Source: Pseudomonadota bacterium (lineage in GTDB: Bacteria; Pseudomonadota; Alphaproteobacteria; Acetobacterales; Acetobacteraceae). From it: DNA of 35,761 nucleotides. Below are positions 17,494 to 27,047 of this stretch, piece after piece. The notes under the pieces are model-generated. The model did no database searches and was not told where the DNA came from. It saw nothing but the letters and a program-made list of their open reading frames with translations. Position 1 is the stretch's first letter. The number at the start of each line of letters is the position of its first letter. Where the stretch lies: assembly GCA_021805565.1 (NCBI GenBank), contig JAJZFA010000062.1, positions 1 through 35,761 on the forward strand, read 5' to 3'. Position numbers and translations under genes: made by a program.

Positions 17494-19398
17494 ATGGCCG
17501 CGACGCGCTCCCTTCTTCGCATCGCCGTCAACGTCGCCCTGGACGGCGGCTTGGCGGCTCTTTCCGTCCCGGTGGCGCGCTGGCTCGCTGACCCGGCCGG
17601 CCCCGCGTGGCACCCGCTTTACACATTGCCGCTCGGCGCCGTCACGCTTCTGCTGGCCGGACTTCCGTTCCGCCTCTCGCTGCAATACTGGCGGTTTGCC
17701 GCCATCGGCGACATCCTGACCGTCGCCGCCAGCGCAGCGCTGGGTGCCGCGCTGTTCGCCGTCGCCAGCGGGCTTCCGCAACCCAACTCGGCCTTTCCCT
17801 TCATCCATGCCCTGACCTTGCTGTTGATCCTGGGCGCCCCCCGAGCCTTCTACCGCTGGCGCCGGGGTCGGCCGCTGACCAAGCCCGACCACTTGGACGC
17901 CGCCGCCATTCTGCTGGTCGGCAGTATCGAGGACGCCGACCTGTTCATCAGGGCGCTGGCCCAGGACAGGCGGCAGGCGTTCCAAATCCAGGGCCTGCTC
18001 GCATCGTCCGATCGCCAGACCGGCCGCCGCATTCAGGGTCACCGCATTCTGGGGTCGCTCAACGACGCCGCCGCCGTCCTGACACAACTTCAAAACGAAG
18101 ACCGCCTGCCGGGCACCTTGGTTTTCGTCACGCCGGAACTGAACGGCGCCCGCCTCGCCCAGGTTGTCGCGCAAGCGGACCATTTCGGGCTTCAGGTTCG
18201 CCAGGCCCCGCGCCCCACCGCCCTGGCCGATCCCGACAAACCGCGCCCCGTCGAACTCCGCCCCGTCGCGATCGAGGATTTGCTCAACCGTCCGCAAGTC
18301 CCGCTCGATCGCGATGGCATGGCACGCCTGATCCAGGGCCGGCGGGTCATCGTCACGGGCGCCGGCGGCACCATCGGCAGCGAACTCGCCCGTCAGGTCG
18401 CCGCGTTCGGCCCCGGCACGCTTACTCTACTGGACAACGGCGAATATGCTCTGTGGCAGATCGATCTGGAACTTGCCGAGACCCACCCCAGGGTCAACCG
18501 CCGCACCCTGATCGCCGACATCCGCGACGAAGCCCGGGTGAAGGCGATTTTCGAGGAATACCGCCCCGAACTGGTGTTCCACGCAGCGGCGCTGAAACAC
18601 GTCCCAATGGTCGAAGCCAATCCGCTGGAAGGCATGGCCACCAACGCCGCCGGCACGCGCCACGTCGCCGACGCCGCCAGGGCGGCCGGCGCACTGGCGA
18701 TGGTGCTGATTTCCACCGACAAGGCGGTCAATCCCACCAGCGTGATGGGCGCGTCCAAACGATTGGCGGAGATGTATTGCCAGGCGCTGGATATCGCCGG
18801 ACGCGCCAGCCATCAGGGCATGCGCTGTATCACCGTCCGTTTCGGCAACGTGCTCGGCAGCACCGGGTCCGTCGTACCGCTGTTTCAGCGCCAACTCGCG
18901 CGCGGCGGCCCGCTGACCGTGACCCATCCGGACATGCAGCGGTATTTCATGACGGTGCGGGAAGCCGTCGGGCTGGTGCTGCAAGCCAGCGTTCTGGGCG
19001 TCAACGGCGCCGCTTTGCCGTCGGGCGAGAATGGCGGCATCTTCGTGCTGGATATGGGCGAACCGGTGAAGATCGTCGATCTCGCGCGCCAGATGATCAG
19101 GCTGGCCGGCCTGCAGCCGGAACAGGATATCGAAATCCGCTTCACCGGCCTGCGTCCGGGCGAAAAATTGTACGAAGAACTGTTTCATGGCAAGGAACCG
19201 CCCGAACCGACGGGTTATCCCGGTCTGCTGATGGCGTCTCCGCGCACCGCCGACCCAGCCATCGTTGCCCGCGCCATCGAGGAAATTGGCAGTGCCTGCC
19301 GCGGCGGCCAGGTCAAACTGGCGCTGACGCTGCTGGGGCGGTCGATCCCTGAATTCGAACACAACATCGACGGCACCGCCGGCGAAATACGAGCCTGA
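17494..19398 (+). CDS. Membrane-bound nucleotide-sugar 4,6-dehydratase (CapD/PglF/WbpM family)
   Basis: A 634-residue protein. The N-terminal ~130 residues hold about four membrane helices. A CoA-binding-like Rossmann domain follows (AAILLVGSIEDADLFIRAL), then a C-terminal SDR dehydratase domain starting VTGAGGTIGSELARQ (about residue 286). The catalytic segment is STDKAVNPTSVMGASKR. Methionine replaces the usual SDR tyrosine, as in the long WbpM/PglF enzymes that convert UDP-GlcNAc to a 4-keto-6-deoxy sugar. GLRPGEKLYEEL is also diagnostic. No strong ribosome binding site precedes the ATG at 17494. The DegT aminotransferase gene follows after 13 bases, so the pair likely makes a UDP-4-amino-4,6-dideoxy sugar. 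Confidence 0.92.
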   Translation: MAATRSLLRIAVNVALDGGLAALSVPVARWLADPAGPAWHPLYTLPLGAVTLLLAGLPFRLSLQYWRFAAIGDILTVAASAALGAALFAVASGLPQPNSAFPFIHALTLLLILGAPRAFYRWRRGRPLTKPDHLDAAAILLVGSIEDADLFIRALAQDRRQAFQIQGLLASSDRQTGRRIQGHRILGSLNDAAAVLTQLQNEDRLPGTLVFVTPELNGARLAQVVAQADHFGLQVRQAPRPTALADPDKPRPVELRPVAIEDLLNRPQVPLDRDGMARLIQGRRVIVTGAGGTIGSELARQVAAFGPGTLTLLDNGEYALWQIDLELAETHPRVNRRTLIADIRDEARVKAIFEEYRPELVFHAAALKHVPMVEANPLEGMATNAAGTRHVADAARAAGALAMVLISTDKAVNPTSVMGASKRLAEMYCQALDIAGRASHQGMRCITVRFGNVLGSTGSVVPLFQRQLARGGPLTVTHPDMQRYFMTVREAVGLVLQASVLGVNGAALPSGENGGIFVLDMGEPVKIVDLARQMIRLAGLQPEQDIEIRFTGLRPGEKLYEELFHGKEPPEPTGYPGLLMASPRTADPAIVARAIEEIGSACRGGQVKLALTLLGRSIPEFEHNIDGTAGEIRA

Positions 19399-19411
19399 CC
19401 GAGGTCCTTAT

Positions 19412-20548
19412 ATGTCCGCAGCGCCCATCCAGTTCCTCGACCTCAAAGCCCAACAGGCCCGCATAGCGGCCGACTTGCGCCGCCGCCTCGACACGGTGCT
19501 GGACCACTGCCAGTTCATCCTGGGGCCGGAAGTCCAGGAACTGGAAGCCGAACTGGCGCGTTTCTGCGGCGCTGCCCACTGCGTCAGCGTCAGCTCCGGC
19601 ACCGACGCGTTGCAAATCGCGATGATGGCGGAAGATATCGGCCGCGGCGACGCCATTTTCCTGCCCGCCTTCACTTACACCGCCACCGCCGAGGTTCCGC
19701 TGCTTCTGGGTGCCACCCCGGTCTTCGTCGATGTCGATCCGCGCACATTCCAGATCGACCCCGCCCATCTGGCCCAGCGCATCGAACACGTCCGAACCGC
19801 CGGCACGCTGAAACCGCGCGCGATCATCGGCGTGGATTTGTTCGGCCAGCCCGCCGACTGGCCGGCCCTGACCGAAATCGCCCGGGCAAATGAGTTGTTC
19901 CTGCTCGACGACCTCGCTCAAAGCTTCGGTGGCTCCCTCCATGGCAAGATGCTCGGTTCCCAGGCCGACGCCACCGCGACCAGCTTCTTTCCATCCAAGC
20001 CGCTGGGGGCCTATGGCGACGGGGGCGCCCTGTTCACCGAAAGCGCGGATCGGGCCGATCTGTATCGCAGCCTGCGCACCCACGGCGAGGGCAAGACACG
20101 CTATGAGGTTCTGCGCACCGGGATGAACGGTCGCCTGGATTCCATCCAGGCGGCTGTGCTTCTGGCCAAGCTGGGCGTATTCCGGGAGGAACTGGACGCC
20201 CGAGAGCGGATCGCCCGCGTTTACGACCAGCGGTTGGGGAACGTGGTTATCACGCCGAAACGGGTGCCGGACAGCACCAGCGCATGGGCGATTTACGCCA
20301 TTTTGTTGCCGGACGAGGCAGCGCGGGACCGAATGCAAGCCTCGTTGCGGGCCCGCGGCGTTCCCACCGCGATCTACTATCCCCGCCCGCTGCATCGCCA
20401 ACCCGCCTACAGCGCCCACCACGACGGTTCCGCCTTGCCCGTGTCGGAGGATCTGGCAACGCGGATTCTGGCGCTGCCGATCCATCCCGATCTGACAGAC
20501 GCCGACGTGGATCGCGTCTGCGAGGCGGTTCTGGCCGCGGCGGTATAG
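19412..20548 (+). CDS. DegT/DnrJ/EryC1/StrS-family PLP sugar aminotransferase
   Basis: A 378-residue PLP enzyme. It starts FLDLKAQQARI and has the SSGTDAL loop that grips PLP phosphate, FTYTATAEVPLLLGATPVFVD, DDLAQSFGG (Asp to the PLP nitrogen) and FFPSKPLGAYGDGGA with the PLP lysine at 196. The C-terminal NGRLDSIQAAVL and YYPRPLHRQPAY are typical. Next to a 4,6-dehydratase it probably aminates the 4-keto sugar (PglE-like role); a 3-amination role (WbpE-like) cannot be excluded. It ends the operon and converges on the epoxide hydrolase gene 12 bases away. The sugar product would feed a surface glycan whose other genes are not in this window. Confidence 0.92.
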   Translation: MSAAPIQFLDLKAQQARIAADLRRRLDTVLDHCQFILGPEVQELEAELARFCGAAHCVSVSSGTDALQIAMMAEDIGRGDAIFLPAFTYTATAEVPLLLGATPVFVDVDPRTFQIDPAHLAQRIEHVRTAGTLKPRAIIGVDLFGQPADWPALTEIARANELFLLDDLAQSFGGSLHGKMLGSQADATATSFFPSKPLGAYGDGGALFTESADRADLYRSLRTHGEGKTRYEVLRTGMNGRLDSIQAAVLLAKLGVFREELDARERIARVYDQRLGNVVITPKRVPDSTSAWAIYAILLPDEAARDRMQASLRARGVPTAIYYPRPLHRQPAYSAHHDGSALPVSEDLATRILALPIHPDLTDADVDRVCEAVLAAAV

Positions 20549-20560
20549 ACGCCGGGGGAA

Positions 20561-21691
20561 TCAGTTTCGCGTATCGGTGCCGCCGTTCCGCAAAAACGCC
20601 AATAGCAACGCGATCACGCCGGCCGGATTTTCCTGCTGCACCCAGTGACCCGCGTTGTCTAACAAATGGCAACCCAGCATGTGCGTGCAGGCACTGGCTT
20701 GCATGCGCTCAATGGCGCCGAAGGTTTGATAGATACCCCAATCCCGCGCCCCGGCGATGAACATCGAGGGCACATCGATGGTGCGGCCGGCGAAGACCTG
20801 CAATTCCCGGTTGCCCACACCCTGCGTGCGGCAGCGATACCATTGAAGGCCGCCCTGGAAGCCGGTGCGTTCGTATTCGCCGCTGTAAACACGCAATTCG
20901 GCGTCGGGTAGCCATTCGCAGGCGGCGATCGCCTCGGGGGTTGGCATTTCGGCGGCGACGGTTTCCGCCATGCCGCGATCGCGGTCCATGATGTAATAGG
21001 TGGGCATCCGGGCCAGTTCCGGCGCGGTGGCCCCGGCCAGACGAAACGGCTGGTTACCGGGCCAATCGGCGCTTTTGTGGTGGTAGTAGGCGCGCAGGAA
21101 CGCATGCATGCCCTGGCGGCTTCGCGTCATGGCGGCGTTGGCTTCCCGCGTCGAGTAATACCACTGGTAATGCTTGCGGGGGCGGTCCAGCGCCGCCAGC
21201 GCCGCGTGAACGTCCGGTGCGGGCGGCGGTGTCAGGGCCGGCGGGCCGGCGAACGGCGCGCTCATGAGCGTGACGGAGCGGAAGATATCGGGTCGCAGCA
21301 CGGCGCACCACGCGGCGACCGAAGCGCCGAAATCGTGCCCAACCACCGCCTGCACATGCGTCTGGCCGAGTGCCGCCAAAACGCCGATGACGTCGCGGAC
21401 GAGGTTCAGCATCCCGAACGATGCCAGATCGCCATCGTAATCCGGATCCCAACCGGTGGTGCGGCCGTACCCGCGCTGATCGGGGGCGATGACGTAATAC
21501 CCAGCCCCGGCCAGGGCGGGTATGATTTTGCGCCAGGAATACGCCAGTTCGGGAAACCCGTGCAGCAGCAGCACGCAGGGCTGACCGGGTTGGCCCGCTT
21601 CCAGCACGTGGAGCCGCAAACCGTTCACGCCATCGACAAAGCGGGCGCGGATTCCCGCCGGCAGGATATCCGCGCCGAACGCCTCGATCAT
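20561..21691 (-). CDS. Epoxide hydrolase (alpha/beta-fold)
   Basis: A 376-residue alpha/beta hydrolase of the epoxide hydrolase class. It has the oxyanion motif LLLHGFPELAYSWR (HGFPE), DQRGYGRT, and a nucleophile elbow VVGHDFGA in which Asp120, not Ser, is the nucleophile. A tyrosine-rich cap (HYQWYYST, AYYHHK) could supply the epoxide-activating tyrosines, and the catalytic His is in DNAGHWVQQENP. The product is a vicinal diol. The start overlaps the CYP153 stop by 4 bases (ATGA), so expression is coupled. This ties it to P450 products: terminal alkenes would give epoxides. A fluoroacetate/haloacetate dehalogenase is the alternative, made less likely by the context. Confidence 0.88.
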   Translation of the reverse strand: MIEAFGADILPAGIRARFVDGVNGLRLHVLEAGQPGQPCVLLLHGFPELAYSWRKIIPALAGAGYYVIAPDQRGYGRTTGWDPDYDGDLASFGMLNLVRDVIGVLAALGQTHVQAVVGHDFGASVAAWCAVLRPDIFRSVTLMSAPFAGPPALTPPPAPDVHAALAALDRPRKHYQWYYSTREANAAMTRSRQGMHAFLRAYYHHKSADWPGNQPFRLAGATAPELARMPTYYIMDRDRGMAETVAAEMPTPEAIAACEWLPDAELRVYSGEYERTGFQGGLQWYRCRTQGVGNRELQVFAGRTIDVPSMFIAGARDWGIYQTFGAIERMQASACTHMLGCHLLDNAGHWVQQENPAGVIALLLAFLRNGGTDTRN

Positions 21692-22944
21692 GCCGGAATA
21701 CGCACTTTCATCTCAGAGATGCCGTGGATGAAGTTCGAGTAGATGCGCTTCGGTTCCTCGACCAGTTCGATGACGGGAAAGCGTTTCATGATCTCTTCCC
21801 ACAGAATGATCAGTTGCATTTCCGCGAGGCGATTGCCGACGCAGCGATGCACGCCGAAACCGAAAGATAGATGATGCCGGGGCCGGGTCCGGTCCACGAT
21901 GAACCGGTTGGGATTGTCGATCGCATCCTCATCGCGGTTGCCGGAAATATACCACATCACGACCTTGTCGCCGGCCTTGATCTGCTTGCCGCCGAGTTCG
22001 GTGTCGGCCAGCGCGGTGCGGCGCATATGCACGATGGGCGATTGCCAACGGATGATTTCCGGCACCATTGCGGGAATGACACCGGGGTTGTCGCGCAGCT
22101 TTTGGTATTCGGCGGGGTTTTTGCACAAAGCCCAAAGTCCGCCGCTCATGGAGTTGCGGGTGGTATCGTTGCCGCCGACGATCAGCAGCGTCAGGTTACC
22201 CAGGAATTCCGCCGGATCGTTGACCAGATTCTTGGTCGCCTCGCTGTGCGCCAGCATGGAGATCAGGTCGAATCCGGGCGGTTTCGCGGCGCGTTCATGC
22301 CACATGGCGGTGAAGGTGCGCAGCGCCTCGGTTAAGAATTCCAGCCGCTTTTCCTCGGAATCGACAACGCCGCCGGCATTTACGTCCGCGGTGGCGCAAT
22401 CGGACCAGAAGGTCAGTTTGCCGCGATCCTCAATGGGAAAATCGAACAGGGTCGTCAGCATCAGCGTGGTCAGTTCGATCGAGACATGCTCCACCCAGTC
22501 GAATGTTTCGCCACGCGGCAATCCGTCGAGCACCTTGCAGACACGTTCGCGGATGACCGGCGCCATGTTGTTGAGGTTGGCGGGGGCGACGATCGGGCTG
22601 ACCACCTTGCGCTGATCGTCATGGCGCGGCGGATCCATGGAGATAAAGCTGGACCGGCGAAACTCCATCGGCCGGTCGGTGATGCTGATCCCGCCGAGTT
22701 TCGCTTCCGAGGAATAAATCTCCGGATGCGTTTCGACCGTCATGATGTCCTTGAACTTGGTCACCGACCAGAACGACCCGTATTTGCCGTCCTTGCGGTA
22801 GTGCACCGGGTCCTCGCGGCGCAGACGCTCGAAATACGGATAGTAGGTATCGTCCTGGAATAGTTTGGGATCGCTGACATCGATCTGGCTGAGCGGTGTC
22901 GTATAGGCATCCGAAGCAGGATCGAAATGGACCGGTGCGTTCAT
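21688..22944 (-). CDS. Cytochrome P450, CYP153 family (alkane/terminal hydroxylase)
   Basis: A 418-residue soluble P450. The I-helix oxygen-binding motif is VGGNDTTRNSMSGG, the ExxR helix is PEIIRWQ, and the haem loop FGFGVHRCVGNRLAEMQ has Cys368 as axial ligand. The run MRRTALADTELGGKQIKAGD and the ending EEPKRIYSNFIHG are hallmarks of CYP153, known for terminal hydroxylation of medium-chain alkanes and fatty acids and for epoxidising terminal alkenes. AGGAGG precedes the ATG at 22944. It lies 28 bases after the ferredoxin gene and overlaps the epoxide hydrolase gene. Its electron-transfer partners are in the same operon, so the system is self-contained. Confidence 0.95.
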   Translation of the reverse strand: MNAPVHFDPASDAYTTPLSQIDVSDPKLFQDDTYYPYFERLRREDPVHYRKDGKYGSFWSVTKFKDIMTVETHPEIYSSEAKLGGISITDRPMEFRRSSFISMDPPRHDDQRKVVSPIVAPANLNNMAPVIRERVCKVLDGLPRGETFDWVEHVSIELTTLMLTTLFDFPIEDRGKLTFWSDCATADVNAGGVVDSEEKRLEFLTEALRTFTAMWHERAAKPPGFDLISMLAHSEATKNLVNDPAEFLGNLTLLIVGGNDTTRNSMSGGLWALCKNPAEYQKLRDNPGVIPAMVPEIIRWQSPIVHMRRTALADTELGGKQIKAGDKVVMWYISGNRDEDAIDNPNRFIVDRTRPRHHLSFGFGVHRCVGNRLAEMQLIILWEEIMKRFPVIELVEEPKRIYSNFIHGISEMKVRIPA

Positions 22945-22972
22945 AGGCGGAGCCTCCTGTTTTATTTGTTGT

Positions 22973-23299
22973 TCAGTGCTGTCCCTCGGGCATCCTGACG
23001 ATCAGGCCATCGTGCGCGTCCGTGACATGAATCTGGCAGGACAGGCGTGAATCCGGCTGGGTGACGGCGGCGAAGCTGAGCATGCTGGCTTCCTGCGATC
23101 CGGGAACCGGCAGGCCGATGCGGTCCAGCCATGCGGCGTCGATATAGACGTGGCAGGTGGCGCAGGCGCATTCGCCTCCGCAATCCGCGTCGATGCCTGG
23201 AACATTGTTATCGACCGCGCCTTGCATGACCGATTTGCCAATGGGCACCTCGATCGCATGCGCCGATCCGTTGTGTTCGATGTATGTTATTTTAGGCAT
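22973..23299 (-). CDS. [2Fe-2S] ferredoxin, adrenodoxin/putidaredoxin type
   Basis: A 108-residue electron carrier with the ligand pattern C40-x5-C46-x2-C49 ([16 protein letters not shown]) and the fourth ligand C88 (SRLSCQIH), the adrenodoxin-type arrangement that serves bacterial P450s. The ATG at 23299 follows AGGGAAC and gives the usual N-terminus [11 protein letters not shown]; codons further upstream overlap the reductase end and are not needed. It sits between the reductase (28-base gap) and the CYP153 gene. Confidence 0.94.
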   Translation of the reverse strand: MPKITYIEHNGSAHAIEVPIGKSVMQGAVDNNVPGIDADCGGECACATCHVYIDAAWLDRIGLPVPGSQEASMLSFAAVTQPDSRLSCQIHVTDAHDGLIVRMPEGQH

Positions 23300-23327
23300 T
23301 GAGCGTTCCCTGATTGCCGGCATTTGA

Positions 23328-24560
23328 TTAGGCCGCGAGTTCATGCATCGATATTGACACATCTTCTATTTGGACGCGAGTGAGCCGTTTGCGCCGCTGG
23401 ACGATCCGGCGTCCGCCCATGAATTCGGGCGCCGCGTTCACCGCTTCCACCGCCTGCACGGTGCCATCCGCCGTCAAATGGAACAGCGCGAATGTCCCCG
23501 TGCTTATGTCGCCACGCACCGCGATTTCCGTCGTATCGAACGGCATGCCGGCGATTTGCAGCCGCAGATCGTATTGGTCGGACCAGAACCACGGCACCTC
23601 CGGCGCGGGTGCGGGCTTACCGCAGATCGATGCCGCGGCTTGCTTGGCCTGTTCCAGCGCGTTCGGCACGCTTTCCAGCCGCCCGATCCGGCCGTACAGG
23701 GGCAGCGGCCGGCTGGTGCAGTCGCCGATCGCGAAGATCGCGGGGTCATCGGTGCGGGCCGACAGGTCCACGGCGATTCCGTTGGCACAGGTCAGGCCGG
23801 CGTCGCGGGCGAGTTCCTCGTTCGCCACCGCGCCGACGCCGATCAGGGCCGCGTCGCATGGAACCACCCGTCCGTCGCCCAGGCGCACCCCGGTTATCCG
23901 CCCGTCCAGACCTTCCAGCGCGGCGACCTGGGCAGCGACCTCGATCGTTACCCCCTGGCGGCGGTGAAACGCCTGGAAGAAATCCGACAGGATCGGACAG
24001 GCAACTCGCGCCAGAACCCGGCTTTCCCGTTCGATAATGACGACTTCGGCACCCAGTGCCCGAGCGGATGCGGCGGCTTCGAGGCCGATATAGCCGCCGC
24101 CGACGACGGCAAGACGGGCCCCTGGGCGCAGAACTGCCTTCAGCCGGTCGGCATCGACCGCCGTCCGCAATTCCAGCACGCCGCCCAGGTCCGCGCCGGG
24201 TAAGGACAGTCGCCTTGCCCGCGCACCCAGCGCCAGAATCAGGTAATCGTAGGATACAGCCTCGCCATTGGGCAGCAGGACCGCCTTGGCCGGCCGGTCG
24301 ATGCAGGTGACCCGCGTGTCAAGCCGCAGGCCGATCGCCGCATCCGAATAAAAAGCTGGTGGCCGCAGCGCCAGGCTTTCGGCCGTTGCCTCCCCCTTCA
24401 GCCATGCTTTCGACAACGGGGGGCGCTGATAGGGCAGGATTGGTTCCTCGCCGATCAGCACGATAGCACCCTGCCAGCCAAGTTGCCGCAGCATCGCGGC
24501 GGCGGACCCGCCGGCATGGCCCGCGCCGGCAATCACGATCTGTCGGCTGTCCTGAACCAC
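23328..24560 (-). CDS. NAD(P)H-dependent ferredoxin reductase (FAD), GTG start
   Basis: A 410-residue flavoprotein of the putidaredoxin-reductase/rhodocoxin-reductase family. Features in order: FAD-binding [10 protein letters not shown] near the N-terminus, [10 protein letters not shown], the NAD-binding [30 protein letters not shown] (second FAD contact) and the C-terminal [15 protein letters not shown]. No ATG exists near the right place. GTG at 24560, with GGGAG upstream, gives the family length; the longer in-frame opening toward 24812 would run through the SRP RNA gene. It reduces the ferredoxin encoded next and heads the four-gene CYP153 operon. The operon promoter must lie in the ~120 bases between this start and ffs. 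Confidence 0.92.
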   Translation of the reverse strand: MVQDSRQIVIAGAGHAGGSAAAMLRQLGWQGAIVLIGEEPILPYQRPPLSKAWLKGEATAESLALRPPAFYSDAAIGLRLDTRVTCIDRPAKAVLLPNGEAVSYDYLILALGARARRLSLPGADLGGVLELRTAVDADRLKAVLRPGARLAVVGGGYIGLEAAASARALGAEVVIIERESRVLARVACPILSDFFQAFHRRQGVTIEVAAQVAALEGLDGRITGVRLGDGRVVPCDAALIGVGAVANEELARDAGLTCANGIAVDLSARTDDPAIFAIGDCTSRPLPLYGRIGRLESVPNALEQAKQAAASICGKPAPAPEVPWFWSDQYDLRLQIAGMPFDTTEIAVRGDISTGTFALFHLTADGTVQAVEAVNAAPEFMGGRRIVQRRKRLTRVQIEDVSISMHELAA

Positions 24561-24647
24561 CCCGTCCGCTCCCGCGCTTATTTGCCAGGATATCAGCAGC
24601 ACGCGACGGTCTCGGCAAGCGGGTCGAAGCAGTTTCGCCAAGCCGTC

Positions 24648-24677
24648 TTGCCCCCACCCCCCTGGTACGTGGTAAGC
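24648..24677 (+). promoter_or_regulatory. Candidate ffs promoter
   Basis: TTGCCC (24648-24653) and GTAAGC (24672-24677) are separated by 18 bases and place the transcription start about 7 bases on, exactly at the 5' end of the SRP RNA stem (24684). The -35 fits alphaproteobacterial promoters; the -10 is poor. Confidence 0.35.
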
Positions 24678-24683
24678 AGGCAA

Positions 24684-24781
24684 TGGGAGACCGGCGATGG
24701 ACGGGCGCCTCGCCAACCCGGTCAGGTCCGGAAGGAAGCAGCCGCAACGGGTCACCGCTCGGGTCGTTTGCCGGTCTCCCA
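24684..24781 (+). ncRNA. ffs: Signal recognition particle 4.5S-type RNA
   Basis: A roughly 98-base RNA folding into one long hairpin. TGGGAGACCGGC (24684-24695) pairs perfectly with GCCGGTCTCCCA (24770-24781). The apex carries the universally conserved SRP signature GGTCAGGTCCGGAAGGAAGC (from about 24720), which includes the GGAA tetraloop and the Ffh-binding internal loops. It pairs with Ffh to target membrane proteins co-translationally. CTTTTCTC follows the terminal stem, so the closing stem may also act in termination. Its position directly before dnaX is common in alphaproteobacteria. Confidence 0.96.
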
Positions 24782-24828
24782 CTTTTCTCATCTCGCCGCA
24801 CGCTCCGGCCATCAGGTGATTGCCCCGA

Positions 24829-26673
24829 ATGTCCGGCTTGTTTCAGGACGATCCAGCGGAACAGGACGACACCCCGCCGCTGCCGGACGGGCCGGGCTTG
24901 TTCGGCGATTCGCTGGCGGTGTCGCTGCCTGCGCCGACGCTTGCGGTCCCATACCGGGTGCTGGCGCGGAAATATCGCCCCACCACGTTCGGCGACCTGA
25001 TCGGGCAAGAGACGATGGTGCGCACCCTGCGCAACGCCTTCGCCGCTGGCCGGGTCGCGCACGCCTTCATGCTGACCGGGGTGCGCGGCGTCGGCAAAAC
25101 CACCACCGCCCGCATCATTGCCCGAGCACTGAATTGCATCGGACCGAATGGCACCGGCGGCCCAACGGCGGACCCGTGCGGTGTTTGCGCCAACTGCATC
25201 GGTATCCTGGCCGACCGGCACCCCGACGTGGTCGAGATGGACGCCGCCAGCCGGACGGGCGTGGAAGACATGCGGGAGGTGATCGAGGCCACCCGCTTCC
25301 GCCCAATGCAGGCGCGCACCAAGGTTTTCGTCATCGACGAAATTCATATGCTGAGCCGCAACGCCTTCAACGCACTGCTGAAAACGCTGGAAGAACCGCC
25401 GCCGCACGTCAAATTCGTATTTGCGACGACCGAAATCCGTAAGGTGCCGATCACCGTTCTGTCGCGCTGTCAGCGTTTCGATTTGCGGCGGGTGCGGGTT
25501 GCCGAGCTATCGGATTTGTTCGGCCGCATCGCGGTGAAGGAAAATGTGACGATCGAGCCGGCCGCGCTAGAGCAGATCGCCCGATCCGCCGACGGGTCGG
25601 TGCGCGACGGATTGTCGATGCTGGATCAGGCGATCGCCCAGGCGGAGGGCACGATTACCGGCGCCGCGGTTGCCGAGATGCTGGGGTTGGCGGATCGCGA
25701 GGCGGTGTTCGAACTGATGGACGCCGTCATGGGCGGCAAACCCGCGGCCGCGCTGGCGATTACCGACCGGGCCTATGAGCGCGGCGCCGACCTTGGTGCA
25801 TTGCTGCAGGATTTATTGGAATTACTGCACACCGTCACCCGGCTGAAATCCGTCCCCGCGCTGCGCGACAGCCCGGATTTGCCGGAGGCCGAACGCACCC
25901 TGGGCGCGGCATTCGCGGATCGGCTGAGCGTGTCCGTGCTGGCCCGGGCGTGGCAGATGTTGCTGAAGGGCGTCGGCGAGGTGGAAATCGCGCCCGACCG
26001 CCGGGCGGCGGCCGAAATGGTGCTGATCAGACTGTGCCATGTGTCGGACATGCCGACCCCCGCCGACCTGATCAGGCGTCTTTCGGCTGCTGGCACGTCC
26101 GGCGGTCCTGCCCCATCGATGCCGGCCGGTGGCGGAGGGGGCGCGCGGGCTGTCGCCAACGGGGCCCCGGCGATGTTCGCCGAACCGGCGGTTCAGCCGG
26201 GTCCGCGCCTCGGCACGTTCCGCGACGTTGTGGCCTGGGTGGGGGACCGGAAAGAGGCGATGCTCCACGCGCATCTGCTCCATTCGGTTCATCTGGTGCG
26301 ATTTGCCCCGCCGGTGATCGAACTGCGCCCGCTTGCCGACGCGCCGCGCGATCTTTCATCGAGGCTGTCGGCGCTGCTGTCGGACGCCACCGGAACGCGC
26401 TGGACCATCGCCGTTTCGCGGGAGGCCGGGGAGGCGACCATCGCCGACCAGGGGAATGCGGCCGACACCGCGCGCAAGACCGCCGCGGCCGATCACCCCT
26501 TGGTGCGCGCGATCCTGGCGGCGTTTCCGGGCGCGCGCGTGGATACGGTGCATGATAAGACGATGGACGCTTACGGACTGCCGGCGCCGGTGCCGGACGT
26601 TCCCGACATCCCGGCGTTCGCGCCGCCCGACGCCGACTATTTCGACGAAGAGCCGATGGAGATGGACCTATGA
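24829..26673 (+). CDS. dnaX: DNA polymerase III subunits gamma and tau
   Basis: A 614-residue clamp-loader ATPase. After a 40-residue tail come [20 protein letters not shown], the Walker [13 protein letters not shown] (about residues 85-96), a zinc site with four cysteines (LNC...DPCGVCANC), the Walker [30 protein letters not shown] and sensor motif SRCQRFD. The C-terminal third is the tau-specific part, with an acidic end (DEEPMEMDL). ATG at 24829 is preferred over an in-frame TTG three codons earlier; AGGTGA lies upstream. It overlaps ybaB by ATGA. I saw no A-rich slippery sequence that would make gamma by frameshifting. Confidence 0.97.
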   Translation: MSGLFQDDPAEQDDTPPLPDGPGLFGDSLAVSLPAPTLAVPYRVLARKYRPTTFGDLIGQETMVRTLRNAFAAGRVAHAFMLTGVRGVGKTTTARIIARALNCIGPNGTGGPTADPCGVCANCIGILADRHPDVVEMDAASRTGVEDMREVIEATRFRPMQARTKVFVIDEIHMLSRNAFNALLKTLEEPPPHVKFVFATTEIRKVPITVLSRCQRFDLRRVRVAELSDLFGRIAVKENVTIEPAALEQIARSADGSVRDGLSMLDQAIAQAEGTITGAAVAEMLGLADREAVFELMDAVMGGKPAAALAITDRAYERGADLGALLQDLLELLHTVTRLKSVPALRDSPDLPEAERTLGAAFADRLSVSVLARAWQMLLKGVGEVEIAPDRRAAAEMVLIRLCHVSDMPTPADLIRRLSAAGTSGGPAPSMPAGGGGGARAVANGAPAMFAEPAVQPGPRLGTFRDVVAWVGDRKEAMLHAHLLHSVHLVRFAPPVIELRPLADAPRDLSSRLSALLSDATGTRWTIAVSREAGEATIADQGNAADTARKTAAADHPLVRAILAAFPGARVDTVHDKTMDAYGLPAPVPDVPDIPAFAPPDADYFDEEPMEMDL

Positions 26674-26993
26674 AAAACCTTGCCGGCCTGATGAAACAGG
26701 CGCAGCAGATGCAATCCAAAATGGCGGAGATGCATGCCGCGCTGGAGGCGATGGAGATCGTCGGAGAGGCAGGCGCCGGGTTGGTAAAGATGACCCTGAA
26801 CGGCAAAAGCGACCTGCGGCGGATCAAGATCGATCCCAAGATCGTCGATCCGGCCGAAACCGAGATGCTGGAAGACCTGATCCTGGCAGCACATCGCGAC
26901 GCGAAAACGAAGATCGAGGCGGCCTCGGCCGAGGAGATGCAGAAAGCCACCGGCGGATTGCAGCTTCCGCCGGGCATGAAACTGCCGTTTTAA
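26670..26993 (+). CDS. ybaB: Nucleoid-associated protein, YbaB/EbfC family
   Basis: A 107-residue DNA-binding dimer. The N-terminal helix [20 protein letters not shown], the central strand [18 protein letters not shown] and the C-terminal LPPGMKLPF are standard. It binds DNA broadly and is conserved between dnaX and recR, as here. The start codon overlaps the dnaX stop. Confidence 0.97.
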   Translation: MKNLAGLMKQAQQMQSKMAEMHAALEAMEIVGEAGAGLVKMTLNGKSDLRRIKIDPKIVDPAETEMLEDLILAAHRDAKTKIEAASAEEMQKATGGLQLPPGMKLPF

Positions 26994-27047
26994 CGATGTC
27001 CCGCGCGGAATGATGCGATGTTCGCGTTAACCGGACGGTAGGGCCGG

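Noticed and set aside
24561-24812. N-terminal extension of the ferredoxin reductase to 24812
   Set aside because: It would run through the SRP RNA gene on the opposite strand and adds about 84 residues not found in the family.
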